Source: Hydractinia symbiolongicarpus
Taxonomy: Eukaryota; Cnidaria; Hydrozoa; Anthoathecata; Hydractiniidae
Direction: 5' to 3'
Length of the DNA stretch: 64,000 nucleotides
Assembly: GCF_029227915.1 (NCBI RefSeq)
Contig: NC_079888.1
Location: forward strand, 3,483,001 to 3,547,000
Shown here: positions 54,743 to 64,000 of the stretch, in pieces
Layout: every line of letters begins with the position of its first letter
Numbering within the stretch: the stretch's first letter is position 1
Position numbers and translations under genes: made by a program
The notes under the pieces: generated by a model
What the model saw: only the letters and a program-made list of their open reading frames with translations
Told to the model about the DNA's origin: nothing
The model's database searches: none

Positions 54743-55516
54743 TTATCCCCTACGGGGTCCAGCAAAGCAGTACCATTCACCGTAACATTTGCTTCCATAT
54801 GTGCTGCAGCAGGTATGAAGCTTTTTTCGCAATATTTTGGAAGCACCTTTGATGACCTTGCCATGCTTCTTAATAAGTTTCCTTACTTTTTTAGCAGTTC
54901 TTCTTAACCATCCTCGACGTCGGCGTCGGCGAGACGATCGTCGTCGACGTCGGCGTCCCCATCCAGGGTCTCTCATTTCTTTATCTTCGGATAACATGTC
55001 AAAATCATCCTCGTCTTCATCGTGGGTTAACAACTCAGCTAGCTCATCTATGAAAAAGGTTTTGCATAAAAGCGCTGAAGCAAAGTCTGATATACTTAAG
55101 GAAGTATTAGATGTGGAAACGTTATGATATAGGGACTTCAGTTTTCTTATTAAATTTTGGTAGTTTATAAAACCTAGGTCAGAGAGTAAAAAGAGTAAAA
55201 AGAATAAATTTCAACCTTTACTCATTTCATTAAATATTCCTTTTTCGTCTTCCGTCAATTCTGCTTGGAATCGATCATCTTGAACTGCATCGGATACCGA
55301 TTCTAGATCCAAAAAGTCGACTTTAAATTCTTCTTCTTGTTGTTCATACGCACCTAAAGAAATGTTTGCTGCTGCTATTAAAGATCGTAGTCAAACAATA
55401 AAAAACAAGCAATTTTCTTTTTTCGTTCCATAGGAACTTACATGTGGTCTTTTTAAACTATGAATCAACTTACTGCACAAAACCAAACAAGTTAAAAGCA
55501 AAACAACCAACTTCAT
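54743..55516 (-). CDS. Secreted precursor of a cationic, cysteine-containing peptide (candidate host-defence peptide)
   Basis: Three minus-strand exons: 55,474-55,516, 55,222-55,374 and 54,743-55,047. Donors GTAAGT and GTAAAG; acceptors TTTAATAG and CTTTTTCATAG; both introns are phase 1; exon lengths 43, 153 and 305 sum to 167 codons including stop. Residues 1-15 are a signal peptide (MKLVVLLLTCLVLC). Residues 16-90 are acidic (EQQEEEFKVDFLDLE; DEDEDDFDMLSEDKE). The C-terminal 75 residues are extremely basic: two Arg runs, an amphipathic Lys-rich helix (KKVRKLIKKHGKVIKGASK) and a four-cysteine tail (CCSTYGSKCYGEWYC). Acidic propiece masking a cationic mature peptide is the layout of known cnidarian antimicrobial precursors such as arminins, though I see no sequence identity to them. 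A second acceptor 21 bp further in would also keep frame. Confidence 0.7.
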
Positions 55517-55598
55517 TTTGAAGAAAACCTTTTTTCGTTGTTTTTTCTTGCTGTCTTCCTTCTTCTTGCCTCTCTGTCTTCTGCAGTAAAAATGGGAC

Positions 55599-55606
55599 CT
55601 TTTATA
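55599..55606 (-). promoter_or_regulatory. TATA box of the cationic peptide gene
   Basis: TATAAAAG on the minus strand, 83 bp upstream of the ATG, which would place the transcription start near 55,570. Confidence 0.65.
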
Positions 55607-55609
55607 GGG

Positions 55610-56700
55610 AACATTTTATTTTCATTCTATTTTTAGATAATAACTGTTGATTAAAAAAATGCAAAATAGATGACAGCGTAGATAGTACACAACCATTTAG
55701 TTTCCAACGTACTTTTTATATACATATTATTTATCTCCCATAAAGATATAGAACTTTCTAACAGCATAAAAGGCTATTATTGCGAAAAAGAGCAACAAGG
55801 AAGTCAGTACCAAAGGAGGAGAACAAAGTTTTTGAATTTTTAAATGAAAGCATCCTCTTCCCAGGATGCTTATTTATAACACTAGTAATAAGAAATGAGG
55901 AGGCTATTCTGAGTTAATAATCGTACTAAAAGAAAGGATGCAATAGCAATTCTGTTAGGGAAATAGTACAGAGTGAAAAAATCACTTGATGTAGAGGGTC
56001 AAAAGAACAACGTGGTTAACTACCTAGCTAAAATGTTGAAGTAGCCACATAGACAGTTGGATGCAACGAAATTTTCAGTAGTTAGCTGGGTGTTTCTGAT
56101 GTTAAGTGTAGTTAGGTAGCTACACCCGCAAATCTGGGTGAAGGCCGAAAGTTTATTGACATATGCACTAGGAAGTATTCTGCGCGAAACAGTCTCGTCG
56201 ACATGTGATACTTTTACAGTGCGTTCAATTTCACTTGAAATTAATTTTAAAACTTTTAACTTTTAATTGAAAATTTATTTCGGAAAATAAAAATTCCGGG
56301 TGGTTTTTTTTAGTTATACAGGGCAATAATAGGCTGCAACCTGTGTTATCTAAAGCAATTCTGGGTCAAAACTAAAATAGAACCTTCTTCAGTAGACAAA
56401 AAAGACAGTTTATGGTAGTATTGAAATCAAGTAGAAGCTTTTAGGGTCAGCCTTGAGATGGGGAGGGGATGCAGATGCGCTCTTAACTCAGTACTTGTAC
56501 GTTAATTATATTTTTTTAGTTTTTAGGATAAATTAAAATACATAGTTTTAATGAAAGAATTTGACAAGTTCATTTGACTGCTTATCTGATTGGTGTAATT
56601 TAGTCATTGTAATTTGTCTTGGAAGACTTTAATCAGTCTATTAATGTTTTTTTGAAGTAGTCAGTCATACAAGCAATGTCGTAATATTCGTATCACTAGT
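55610..56700. other. Upstream intergenic DNA, nothing recognised
   Basis: AT-rich and without repeats shared with the rest of the window. May hold upstream control elements of the cationic peptide gene. Confidence 0.4.
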
Positions 56701-56711
56701 CGACAAGGCCC

Positions 56712-56951
56712 GTGAAAAAAATCCACTTAGGCAGAGTAACAATGGTGGACAACCGTCACTTGAATTTTGATGACGTCCGCAAAGTCTCACAAACGTACAA
56801 AAAAGATTTTTTAGAAACTTGTTTGGCCCGTGCCTCTATTTGTAGAGCTTCAAACACTGATAATGAAAATGTATATGATTATGGCATTTATAACTGCAAG
56901 AGATGGAGTTTTGTTACGAAAGAAAACCTGCAATTCCTTAGAAAACAATAA
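56712..56951 (+). CDS. Uncertain 79-codon open frame with overlapping AATAAA
   Basis: Frame starts MKKIHLGRVTMVDNRHLNFD and ends KENLQFLRKQ, with the stop embedded in CAATAAAC. Composition is protein-like and the poly(A) hexamer at the stop mirrors the two supported genes, but no family, promoter or upstream exon is recognised. Could be a last exon. Confidence 0.3.
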   Translation: MKKIHLGRVTMVDNRHLNFDDVRKVSQTYKKDFLETCLARASICRASNTDNENVYDYGIYNCKRWSFVTKENLQFLRKQ

Positions 56952-58109
56952 ACAAAATCATTCACAATACTCAAAACAAATCACTCATCAGCTGAATTTA
57001 TCTGTTCACAAAGGTTACTAAGAAGTGTCTCCTTTTTATTCCAATAGTTTAGTCGATCTTATAATTACTTTTAGTTTCGGAAGATTGCAGTGTCTGAATT
57101 TTTTCCTTAGTATTAAGGAGGATTAAGATGACATTATTGCCCAAAAAAGGTAAGGAATTGATGGTAGAAACGCGGAAAATAAACAAGCTAAAGTTAATTA
57201 AAAACAAGAAAATGCTGTGTATATAAACAATCGCGAAAGAGAAACGATGTTTTTGTGTAAAAACAAATTTATATTATATTCATGAATATTCATAATGAAG
57301 GTTAAAATAAGAGATGAACTTGTACATTTTTTCGCACTTTGTGAATAAAGTGCGTATAAAAGTAATTGTTTTAAACCACCTCAAAAAATGTCGAATTGAC
57401 GATGAGCCGAGACGAAACCAAACCAAACATGGCGCTATCGCGATTGAAACAGCACCGTGATTATATTATTACTTCTACATCTAGCTAACCTTAGTAACCC
57501 TACTCAGGCTGGGGAGGGGCAAAAATGCCCTACCCTTCCGTTTTTTACTTATAACTTTTGTTTGCCTGGCTTATTTTACCTGAATTTTTTTGTAGCTGAC
57601 TTTCTATCTATATGAAGTTCATTTAGCAAAAAAAGAATAAAATTGCGCTCTAAACAGGTGGCCAGCAACGCCAATATTTCCAAGTTCCTTTATGCAAAAG
57701 TTAAACATGAAAATTTTTTTTAGAATATATAGCGCATTTTACGATATATGATCAAAATCTTAGATTTATATAATTTATTGTGGTGTGTTTACATTAGAAA
57801 CTAAGATTTTCGGACGATTTCCAAAAATTTTGGTTTCTTTATTTTTTTAAAGGAGACAAAGTAAAATGTATGTTTTAGGATAGTCGACGGACGACAAGGG
57901 AAATTCCCGAAATCCCGAATACCCCGAATCTGATAAATCCGACAATTCCGAAATTACCGATAAAATCCCGCGCATGCGCAATAGCAACTAGCAGGAATAT
58001 TGCTGACATTAACAAAATTTCGAGCATGCGCAATCGAGTAGGGGAAGTCCTATACTCGAGGCTCTCTACTCAAAACCTGTCCTAGATTCTTTTAGTTGAG
58101 ATCTATATA
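56952..58109. other. Intergenic DNA, no gene
   Basis: Contains a stretch of short imperfect CCCGAAT-type repeats (57,900-57,970) and two copies of a CGCATGCGCAAT(A/C) motif (57,973 and 58,026). No supported coding sequence. Confidence 0.4.
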
Positions 58110-58215
58110 TAATAATTGAACACACACACACACCGTGAAAGAGTTACGTGCTAAGGCGAAAACCCGTGGACTTACCCGCTATTCCAAGTTGCGCAAAGCC
58201 TAACTTGTTGCTTTA

Positions 58216-61200
58216 TTGGAGGCACTTCCACAACCCGTTCCTGCTCCAAGAGCATTTACCCCAGAGGCTTTGGATATATTCGAGCGTCAAGAGATGGCAA
58301 AAACACGTCTTATTAAGAGTAAGATTGAGCCTCAGCTCCCAACAATTGTCGACATGAATAGTTTTGAACGCCAAGAGATGGCGAGGACTCGTCCAGTGGT
58401 GAAGAGTAAACTGCGTGATCTGACTGGCTTGTGGACTATTTGCCAGAGTCTATAAAGAAGGGTGTTAATAGCGTATATAACAAATTCAAAAACTCTGCAT
58501 CACGAGGATATCGGTGATCGTCCGGAACGCGTGACCAAGCTGAGAACTTATGCTGCGCCTATAACTGGCATGGCATCGAGTTTCCCACAGGCATCAAGGA
58601 CATCCAAGTTTGAAAAGAACAACACAGACATCGCGGTGAACGTCTTGTACGTGACGGGGAAGACGATCAACATTCTACGTTGATCGACACACAACGGACG
58701 CGAGATACAGGTTAATCAGCTACTCCTCACGGAGGAGAAAAAGAGTCATTATATAGCCGTCAAAAATCTCTCACGGCTATTGGGTAGTGAGTCATCGACG
58801 AATACAGCAAAAATGCACTTCTGTCTGAACTGCTTGCAAGCCTTTCCAACAATCGAATCGCGTGATAAGCACTGTACCTACTGCAAAGACAATGAAGCGG
58901 TCAAGATCACGATGCCAAGCGAAAAGGAAAAGTGGCTATACTACAAGGACGGTCAGCAGCAGTTCAAGGTACCATTCGCCATCTATGCAGACTTCAAGAG
59001 CCTGCTAGTCCCAGTAGAAGATGCGAGGGAGACCAACACAAAAAAGCTGAACAAGCACGTACCATGTGGCTGGTGCACATATAGTACCTTCGCCTATGGC
59101 GATATATCATATCCCTTGTATAGATACCGCGGTAAAGACTGTGTGACGAGGTTCGTTCAACATCTGGAGGATGAGGTAAAGCGTCTCTACGCTACTTTCC
59201 CTCAATAAGACATGTTGCCCCTAACGGAGGTACAAAAGAGAAAACATGACGAGTTCTCAACATGTCATATCTGCATGAAGCCTTTCAATGATGTTGTGAA
59301 AAACCGCAAACGCAGAGACCATTGCCACTACACGGGTGTATACAGAGGCGCTGCGCATACATAATGCAACCTCAAATACAAGATCCCCAGCCACGTGTCC
59401 GTGATCTTCCACAATCTTTCAGGGTACGATGCCCACTTGTTCATCCGAGGATTGGGTGAGAAGTACGACACCCAGGATATTGGCTGCATCGCTGAAAACA
59501 CCGAAAAGTACATCTCCTTCAACGTAAACATCAAGGTACCCCTTGGAGGTATGGGATATGGTGATGGCGAAACGTACAAGAGGATCGAGATCAGGTTCAT
59601 CGACAGCTGTCGCTTTATGGCATCAAGCCTGGAGAAATTGGCAAGCAACCTTACAAACGCTGCGGGTATGAAATGTCAGCAGTGCGCAGATACATGTCAG
59701 AATTTCAGAGCATCGATGTCGAGTATGTGGCAAGCTTTTGGTGCAAGGCTTGCGGCTCGAGTACCACGAAGCAGCTAGACATGGAGTAGGTAAAGGCAAA
59801 TCTACCAGCCATGGCAAGGTTCATCGACGGGGATGATTTCTTCAGACTGATGCTTCGAAAAGGCGTCTATCTTTACGAGTACATGAATGAATGACAATGA
59901 TTCAAGGAGACGGAGCTACCTCCCAAAGAGGCCTTCTATAGCAATTTGAATATGAACGGAATCAGCAACAACGACTACGAGCACGAAAAAAAGGTCTGGA
60001 ATTTGATCACTCCGAAGGGCTCCGAGACTACCATGGGTGACTACCACGATATGTATCTAACCACAGACGTCCTGCTACTAGCCGATATCTTCCAGAGCTT
60101 TCCAGGAGTGTGCCTAGAGAATGCAAGCTTGACCCTGCCCACTTCTACAGCAGCACTCAAGTACACCGAGATCAAGCTGGAGCTCCTTACGGATCCCGAC
60201 ATGCTCCTGATGTTCAAGAAGGGCATCAGAGGAGGCATAACCCAAGCTGTGCACAGGTATGTAAAAGCCAACAACAAGTACATTGGGAACCAACGAGATG
60301 TCGTCATACTTGCAGTACCTTGACGCTAACAATTTGTATGGCTGGGCCATGCGTCAAGACCTGCCTACGCACGGATTCAAGTGGGTGCCGAACGTTGAGG
60401 CCTTTACCGAGAAGCGGATCGAGAAGCTCGTCGCTGACAACAAGCACGGCTACATCTTGGAGGTTGATATCAACTACCCTGAAAAGCTGCATGTCAAGCA
60501 CAATGAGTTGCCTTTCCTACCGGAGCGCAAGGTGGTTCACAGGGTCGAGAAACTGATACCAAATTTGGAACACAAGCGGAGGTACGTGGTGCATATCAGA
60601 GCCCTTCACGAGGCCCTGAAACACGGGCTTAAGAAGGTATACAGAGTGATCCAGTTTAACCAGAAGCCCTGGCTGAAGGGTTACATCGATCACAACAGGA
60701 GTCTTAGAACCGCCGTCAAAAATGAGCTCGAGAAGGACTTCTATAAGCTCATGAACCTCTCGGTGTTCTGAGCTGAGGAACCACCACAACATCCAGTTGG
60801 TTACCAATGAGGACAAGTACACAAAGCTCGTCATGAAGCCAAAATTCAAGGGTGGAAACTACTTCAGCAGCCATATCATGGGCGTGGAGATGGGAAAGAC
60901 CGAGGTGAAGATGAACAAGCCGGTGTATATTGGCCAGGCTCAGACAACTCGAAAGTGGTAATGTACGAGTTCCACTACGACTACATGCAGCCCAAGTACG
61001 GTAGTAAGCAGCGGATCTGTTACAACGACAGGGACTCTTTAGTCTACCACAACAGAACAGAGGACTTTTACCGTGATATTGCCCAAGATGTCGAGGTACG
61101 TTTCGATACGAGTGCCTATAGCAAAGATGATGGTAGACCTCTCCCCATTGGTAAAAACAGGAAGGTGGTGGGTCTCATGAAAGACGAGCTAAATGGTAAA

Positions 61201-61520
61201 ATCATGACAGAGTTCATCACCCTGAAACCAAACCTGTTTGCTTAAAAGAGCCTTGCGAAAGAGGGTGGGGATCGCAAGACCGAGGGTGTGAAGAAGTGTG
61301 TAATCAAAAAGTCCATCAGCTTCGAGGACTACCAGCGCTGCCTGGAGGAGGGTATTGATGTATACAGAACCTGGTTCCAAAACAAGGGGCATCAAATCTG
61401 CACACAGGAAGTGAACAAGCTGGCACTCAATAGAGCGGATGACATACGGATTGTACAAGCGGACCAGATATCAACTCTCGCGAGAGGTCATTATCGACCT
61501 TATAAGAATTCACTGGAGTA
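58216..61520 (+). pseudogene. Protein-primed family B DNA polymerase, near full length, broken
   Basis: Order of recognisable parts: N-terminal FTPEALDIFERQEMAKTR and IAVNVLYVTG; zinc knuckle FCLNCLQAFPTIESRDKHC (58,810); exonuclease I FAIYADFKSLL, with Lys where Glu is usual; an endonuclease VII-like CHICMKPF ... RRDHCHYTG ... AH; exonuclease II FHNLSGYDAHLF (59,410); exonuclease III YHDMYLTTDVLLLADIF (60,040); palm motif A YLDANNLYGWAM (60,320); motif B region KDFYKLMNLSVF (60,735); motif C CYNDRDSLVY (61,020), with Arg where a small or Thr residue is expected. Stops and frameshifts occur at about 58,455, 59,207, 59,362, 59,775, 59,893, 60,320, 60,770 and 61,243. It would replicate the element from a protein primer if intact. 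Confidence 0.8.
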
Positions 61521-61562
61521 GGCGGGAGTGTGATTTGTTACAAGTCTTACGGATTAAAACAA

Positions 61563-61694
61563 ATGAGCGAAGAACAGAGAGAAGAAGAAAGAGTCATAAA
61601 AAAGACAGTAAAGCATCCAGGGAGAGTTGCGCAAGGTCACAAGTTGGCCGCACTGATGAAGAAGAAGAAGAAGGAGGAACTTAAGCAACAATAG
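61563..61694 (+). CDS. Polinton lysine-rich small protein
   Basis: Intact 43-residue frame with conserved core KHPGRVAQGHKLAALMKKKK and a charged N-terminus (SEEQREEERVIKK). I recognise the core as a recurrent small basic protein of cnidarian Polintons; likely nucleic-acid binding, function unproven. Ninety bases separate it from the polymerase end. Confidence 0.6.
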   Translation: MSEEQREEERVIKKTVKHPGRVAQGHKLAALMKKKKKEELKQQ

Positions 61695-61699
61695 GGTAC

Positions 61700-61989
61700 T
61701 GTAGAATTTACAGTCAAAACCACTTCAGGAGCGATTTCTGGATTACGTTATGTACAGTCAGGCCCGTATATCTTGGTGGAGGCCTTGTCATACTCGCCTG
61801 TGTAGGAGTTGGATTTATATTTCACGTAAAAAGCCTGTAGCGGCTCACCAGCCTGTCGAAATCCCTGAGCTATCGTCTAGCGGCTCCGGAGGGGTACGTG
61901 CGCCTCAACACACACGAAAGCAAGAGCCCACAACCCAGCCTAATATCGACTTTTTCAAGATGAAAGAGTTCATAATCAATGAGTTCTAA
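61700..61989 (+). pseudogene. Polinton single-span membrane protein, frameshifted
   Basis: A hydrophobic span (YLGGGLVILACVGVGFIFHV, about 61,767-61,828) lies one frame off from the C-terminal part (KKPVAAHQPVEIPELSSSGS ... IDFFKMKEFIINEF), with the break in the CGTAAAAAGCC run. The stop overlaps the next ATG by 11 bp. Confidence 0.5.
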
Positions 61990-62210
61990 CGTGACCACTC
62001 AACAGAAGGAGATAATCGATATGCTGTACGAAAGTGTCGTGGACCTATGCCATGACTGGGCGCAAATTCCTGGGCATTACGAGCCCCAGTACCAAGCTGG
62101 ATACCAATGTGATGAAGATGATCGCGTACTTCAGATCAGGTAGAGGTTCAAGAGAGATGGCGGTAGCAAAGGGCTGGATACCTGCCTCCATAGTACCAAA
62201 GCCTAAGTAA
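61979..62210 (+). pseudogene. Polinton small helical protein, frameshifted
   Basis: ATG at 61,979 within the end of the previous gene. VTTQQKEIIDMLYESVVDLC and HDWAQIPG read in one frame to about 62,075; then KLDTNVMKMIAYFRSGRGSR and EMAVAKGWIPASIVPKPK in another. Probably a DNA-binding helical protein next to the ATPase, but no domain is certain. Confidence 0.45.
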
Positions 62211-62260
62211 GCGCGCTACAGGGTTCATGTGTACCCCAGGCACACATGAAGATGAAATAA

Positions 62261-62858
62261 ATGGCTCTTGGAATTGTCAAGGAGCCGCGTACGGCAATCT
62301 TCACAAGGCCGACCTCATGTTGCGAGACTCAGCGGGCACTGGACTTGCTTGAGAATGAGTACAAGGGTCACTTTTACAATATAGTGATACTCTGTCCAAC
62401 GATCCGCTGGAACAGGACTTACTTGGAGAGAGCCTCACTGAAGCAAGATGACTATGTGTTCTTGATTGACCCCAAAGACCAGTTGTTTGAGTGGATAAGC
62501 AAATTATCAGAGCTTCTGGTGGGGGAAGATACTCTCTTTATCGTTGATGATATGATAGCTGACAAAAGCCTCGACAAGCGTCGACAACCGCTCCTTGAGC
62601 TTGCTATCAGTGATCGTATAAGCATAGCTTGTGGCTCTCGACGCAAAGCTACACAGCTCTCCCAAAGAATCTCCGTCACCAGAAAAAACAGCTTTTCGTA
62701 TGGTACCCGAGTGATCGCTCCGATATGAGAATGATCGATGAGGAAACGAACCAGATAGTTGAGTGGTAGTTGATCAAAGCTCAGCTGATCAAATCAAAGC
62801 ATGCGTGCTTGTATGTGAGATTGGAACACCCCAGGACCTTGAAAATTTTGGAGTGAGC
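62261..62858 (+). pseudogene. Polinton DNA-packaging ATPase (copy 2), Walker A destroyed
   Basis: Homologue of 19,385-19,957. The Walker A region reads RPTSCCETQ: the conserved Gly and Lys are gone. NIVILCPTIRWNRTYLERAS and Walker B-like TLFIVDDMIADKSLDKRRQ are kept. A frame change near 62,615 and a stop near 62,767 split the C-terminal part (MRMIDEETNQIVEW; HACLYVRLEHPRTLKIL). Confidence 0.75.
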
Positions 62859-62918
62859 CCCGTCCTTGCATAGACGAGCCCTAGATCCAAAGAATTACAA
62901 GTAGATATATCTCTTGTA

Positions 62919-63668
62919 ATGGTTGATTATTTCGAAGGAAAACAAGTCCGATCTTTTTTTGTTCAGCAAGGTCAGTGCATCGTAGCCTCCGATGTTTGGA
63001 GAGCCGCGGGCTATAAGCGGGAGGTGGCAGTAAGAGCCCTCCAGAGACTTGTTCCTGTCAAGTGAAAAATACGGCTTGGCGACGCAATTACTGATCTCCA
63101 AGGTGTGGACAGATCTGTCCACACCCAACCAAACACAGTTTTACTGATGGAACCGGGCGTTTATTGCTTCCTCCTGAGGTGTAGCAGACCTGAAGCAGAC
63201 TCATTCCTGGGGTGGGTTGTGGAGGGGGTGCTACCCAGGAAAATGCGAAAGCTTGCCTCAACCATCGAAGAAAAAAATATGGCCCTAGCGCTCCTTAATG
63301 ATGATCTCGAAGACAGAGAACGCCAGCTCGAATTACAGAGTCAAGAAAATGCGAGACTCCGTGAAAGGTATGCCACATGTCCAAGATCCTGGGAAGGACA
63401 ACGTTATTATGATATACCGCAACATACCACACAGGACGATGACGAGTATCACCACCTCCCATACTACGGCGCTCGCGTACAAAGGTGTGCTATTCTCAAG
63501 AAAAGGAGATGGTTCAAGGATCACTACCCTGAGTCGGAGGAGCTCGTAGTCATGCCTTTAATAGATTCAAAGAGGGAGGGCATGTGGAGCGATACATATG
63601 CCACTTCCGGCCTATTGACCTTATTCAAGACGACTTGTACGATTTAGGTAGGTGTCACAGCGCTTGAG
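62919..63668 (+). pseudogene. Bro-N domain protein (copy 2)
   Basis: MVDYFEGKQVRSFFVQQGQC and VASDVWRAAGYKREVAVRAL form the Bro-N domain, with a stop after RLVPVK (63,064). The frame then runs open through SFLGWVVEGVLPRKMRKLAS, a coiled coil, DDDEYHHLPYYGARVQR and KKRRWFKDHYPESEELVV, with a frame change near 63,553 into the C-terminus (FNRFKEGGHVERYI ... LIQDDLYDLG). Agreement with copy 1 in every block supports a single ancestral gene of about 245 residues. Confidence 0.7.
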
Positions 63669-63775
63669 GACTAAGTCACAGTTTTTGTAGTTCCTACGAG
63701 CAACAAAAACACGCCTGATAATGATGCTTGACCACTTCAGCTTTATGTTAAAAGGTAGTTAAATGTCAATGAAAA

Positions 63776-64000
63776 ATGGAAGAATATGTACAAAGCCAAC
63801 AACTTAGAAACATTTACGACATTCGGGTGCCCGTGCTAGATGCTGCATTAAGGCGGAGTCAACTATTGGTTATTGTTCGCAGTGTTTGGAGAATTTTAGA
63901 TTTCGAATGGGGCCATGCTATGAAGGCTTTGAATATCCAGATGATGACGAACTTCTAGAGAGATCAGCATCTGGTGAAAAGCCGTGGGCAACAATCTCGA
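63776..64000 (+). pseudogene. Polinton zinc-binding protein (copy 2), cut by window end
   Basis: MEEYVQSQQLRNIYDIRVPV, a frame change, then CCIKAESTIGYCSQCLENFR and GFEYPDDDELLERSASGEKP, matching the protein at 17,651-18,264 block for block. Continues beyond the window. Confidence 0.6.

Larger units (their letters stand above)
58110..64000 (+). mobile_element. Decayed Polinton/Maverick element, copy 2
   Basis: Plus-strand order: protein-primed DNA polymerase, lysine-rich small protein, membrane protein, small helix protein, packaging ATPase, Bro-N protein, zinc protein, running off the window. The last three genes have the same order as in copy 1, but copy 1 lies on the opposite strand. The polymerase here is of a different, shorter type. 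Frames are broken throughout. Confidence 0.85.

Overview
The window looks like a metazoan, most likely cnidarian (possibly hydrozoan), nuclear genome segment. The signs are AT-rich DNA, eukaryotic tRNA genes with internal A and B boxes, spliced genes with GTAAGT donors and AATAAA signals, and dense mobile DNA of kinds common in cnidarians (Polinton/Maverick, Ty3/Gypsy, Helitron-like, Penelope-like). Species cannot be fixed from sequence alone. Almost none of the DNA is ordinary host coding sequence.

Region by region: (1) 1-12,290 is a tandem array of about 513-bp (variant 476-bp) units, each holding one tRNA-Ala gene; 23 complete tRNA copies plus one cut by the window edge, mostly anticodon CGC, some TGC and decayed. 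(2) 12,291-21,697 is a decayed Polinton/Maverick: capsid-type genes, integrase, packaging ATPase, a Bro-N protein and the start of a protein-primed DNA polymerase, closed by a perfect 21-bp-arm hairpin. (3) 22,505-26,890 is a minus-strand Ty3/Gypsy element (pol and the C-terminal half of gag). (4) 26,891-44,634 appears to be one large insertion, because the missing N-terminal half of the Gypsy gag starts immediately after it at 44,635. This 17.7-kb insertion has the same two ends as three 2.3-3.1-kb repeats further right, and carries a Helitron RepHel gene, an upstream DUF6570-like and OTU-protease reading frame with a 2A-type ribosome-skipping motif, a newly recognisable six-exon coiled-coil gene, minisatellites, and a Penelope-like fragment between TA microsatellites. 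(5) 45,258-53,907 holds the three short derivatives (two direct, one inverted). (6) 53,908-58,100 contains what looks like the only host-type gene: a three-exon gene with TATA box and poly(A) signal encoding a secreted precursor with an acidic propiece and a strongly cationic, cysteine-containing C-terminus (candidate host-defence peptide). (7) 58,110-64,000 is a second decayed Polinton on the plus strand with the same ATPase / Bro-N / zinc-protein gene order.

How it works together: the tRNA array is a concerted-evolution locus; the Polintons are former virus-like elements now broken by stops and frameshifts; the 17.7-kb element is the best candidate for an undescribed mobile system, since its RepHel frame is still open over 1,426 codons and it seems to have mobilised short relatives that share only its ends. 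Gene models and splice sites come from reading consensus sites and frame continuity; no alignment or expression data were available.
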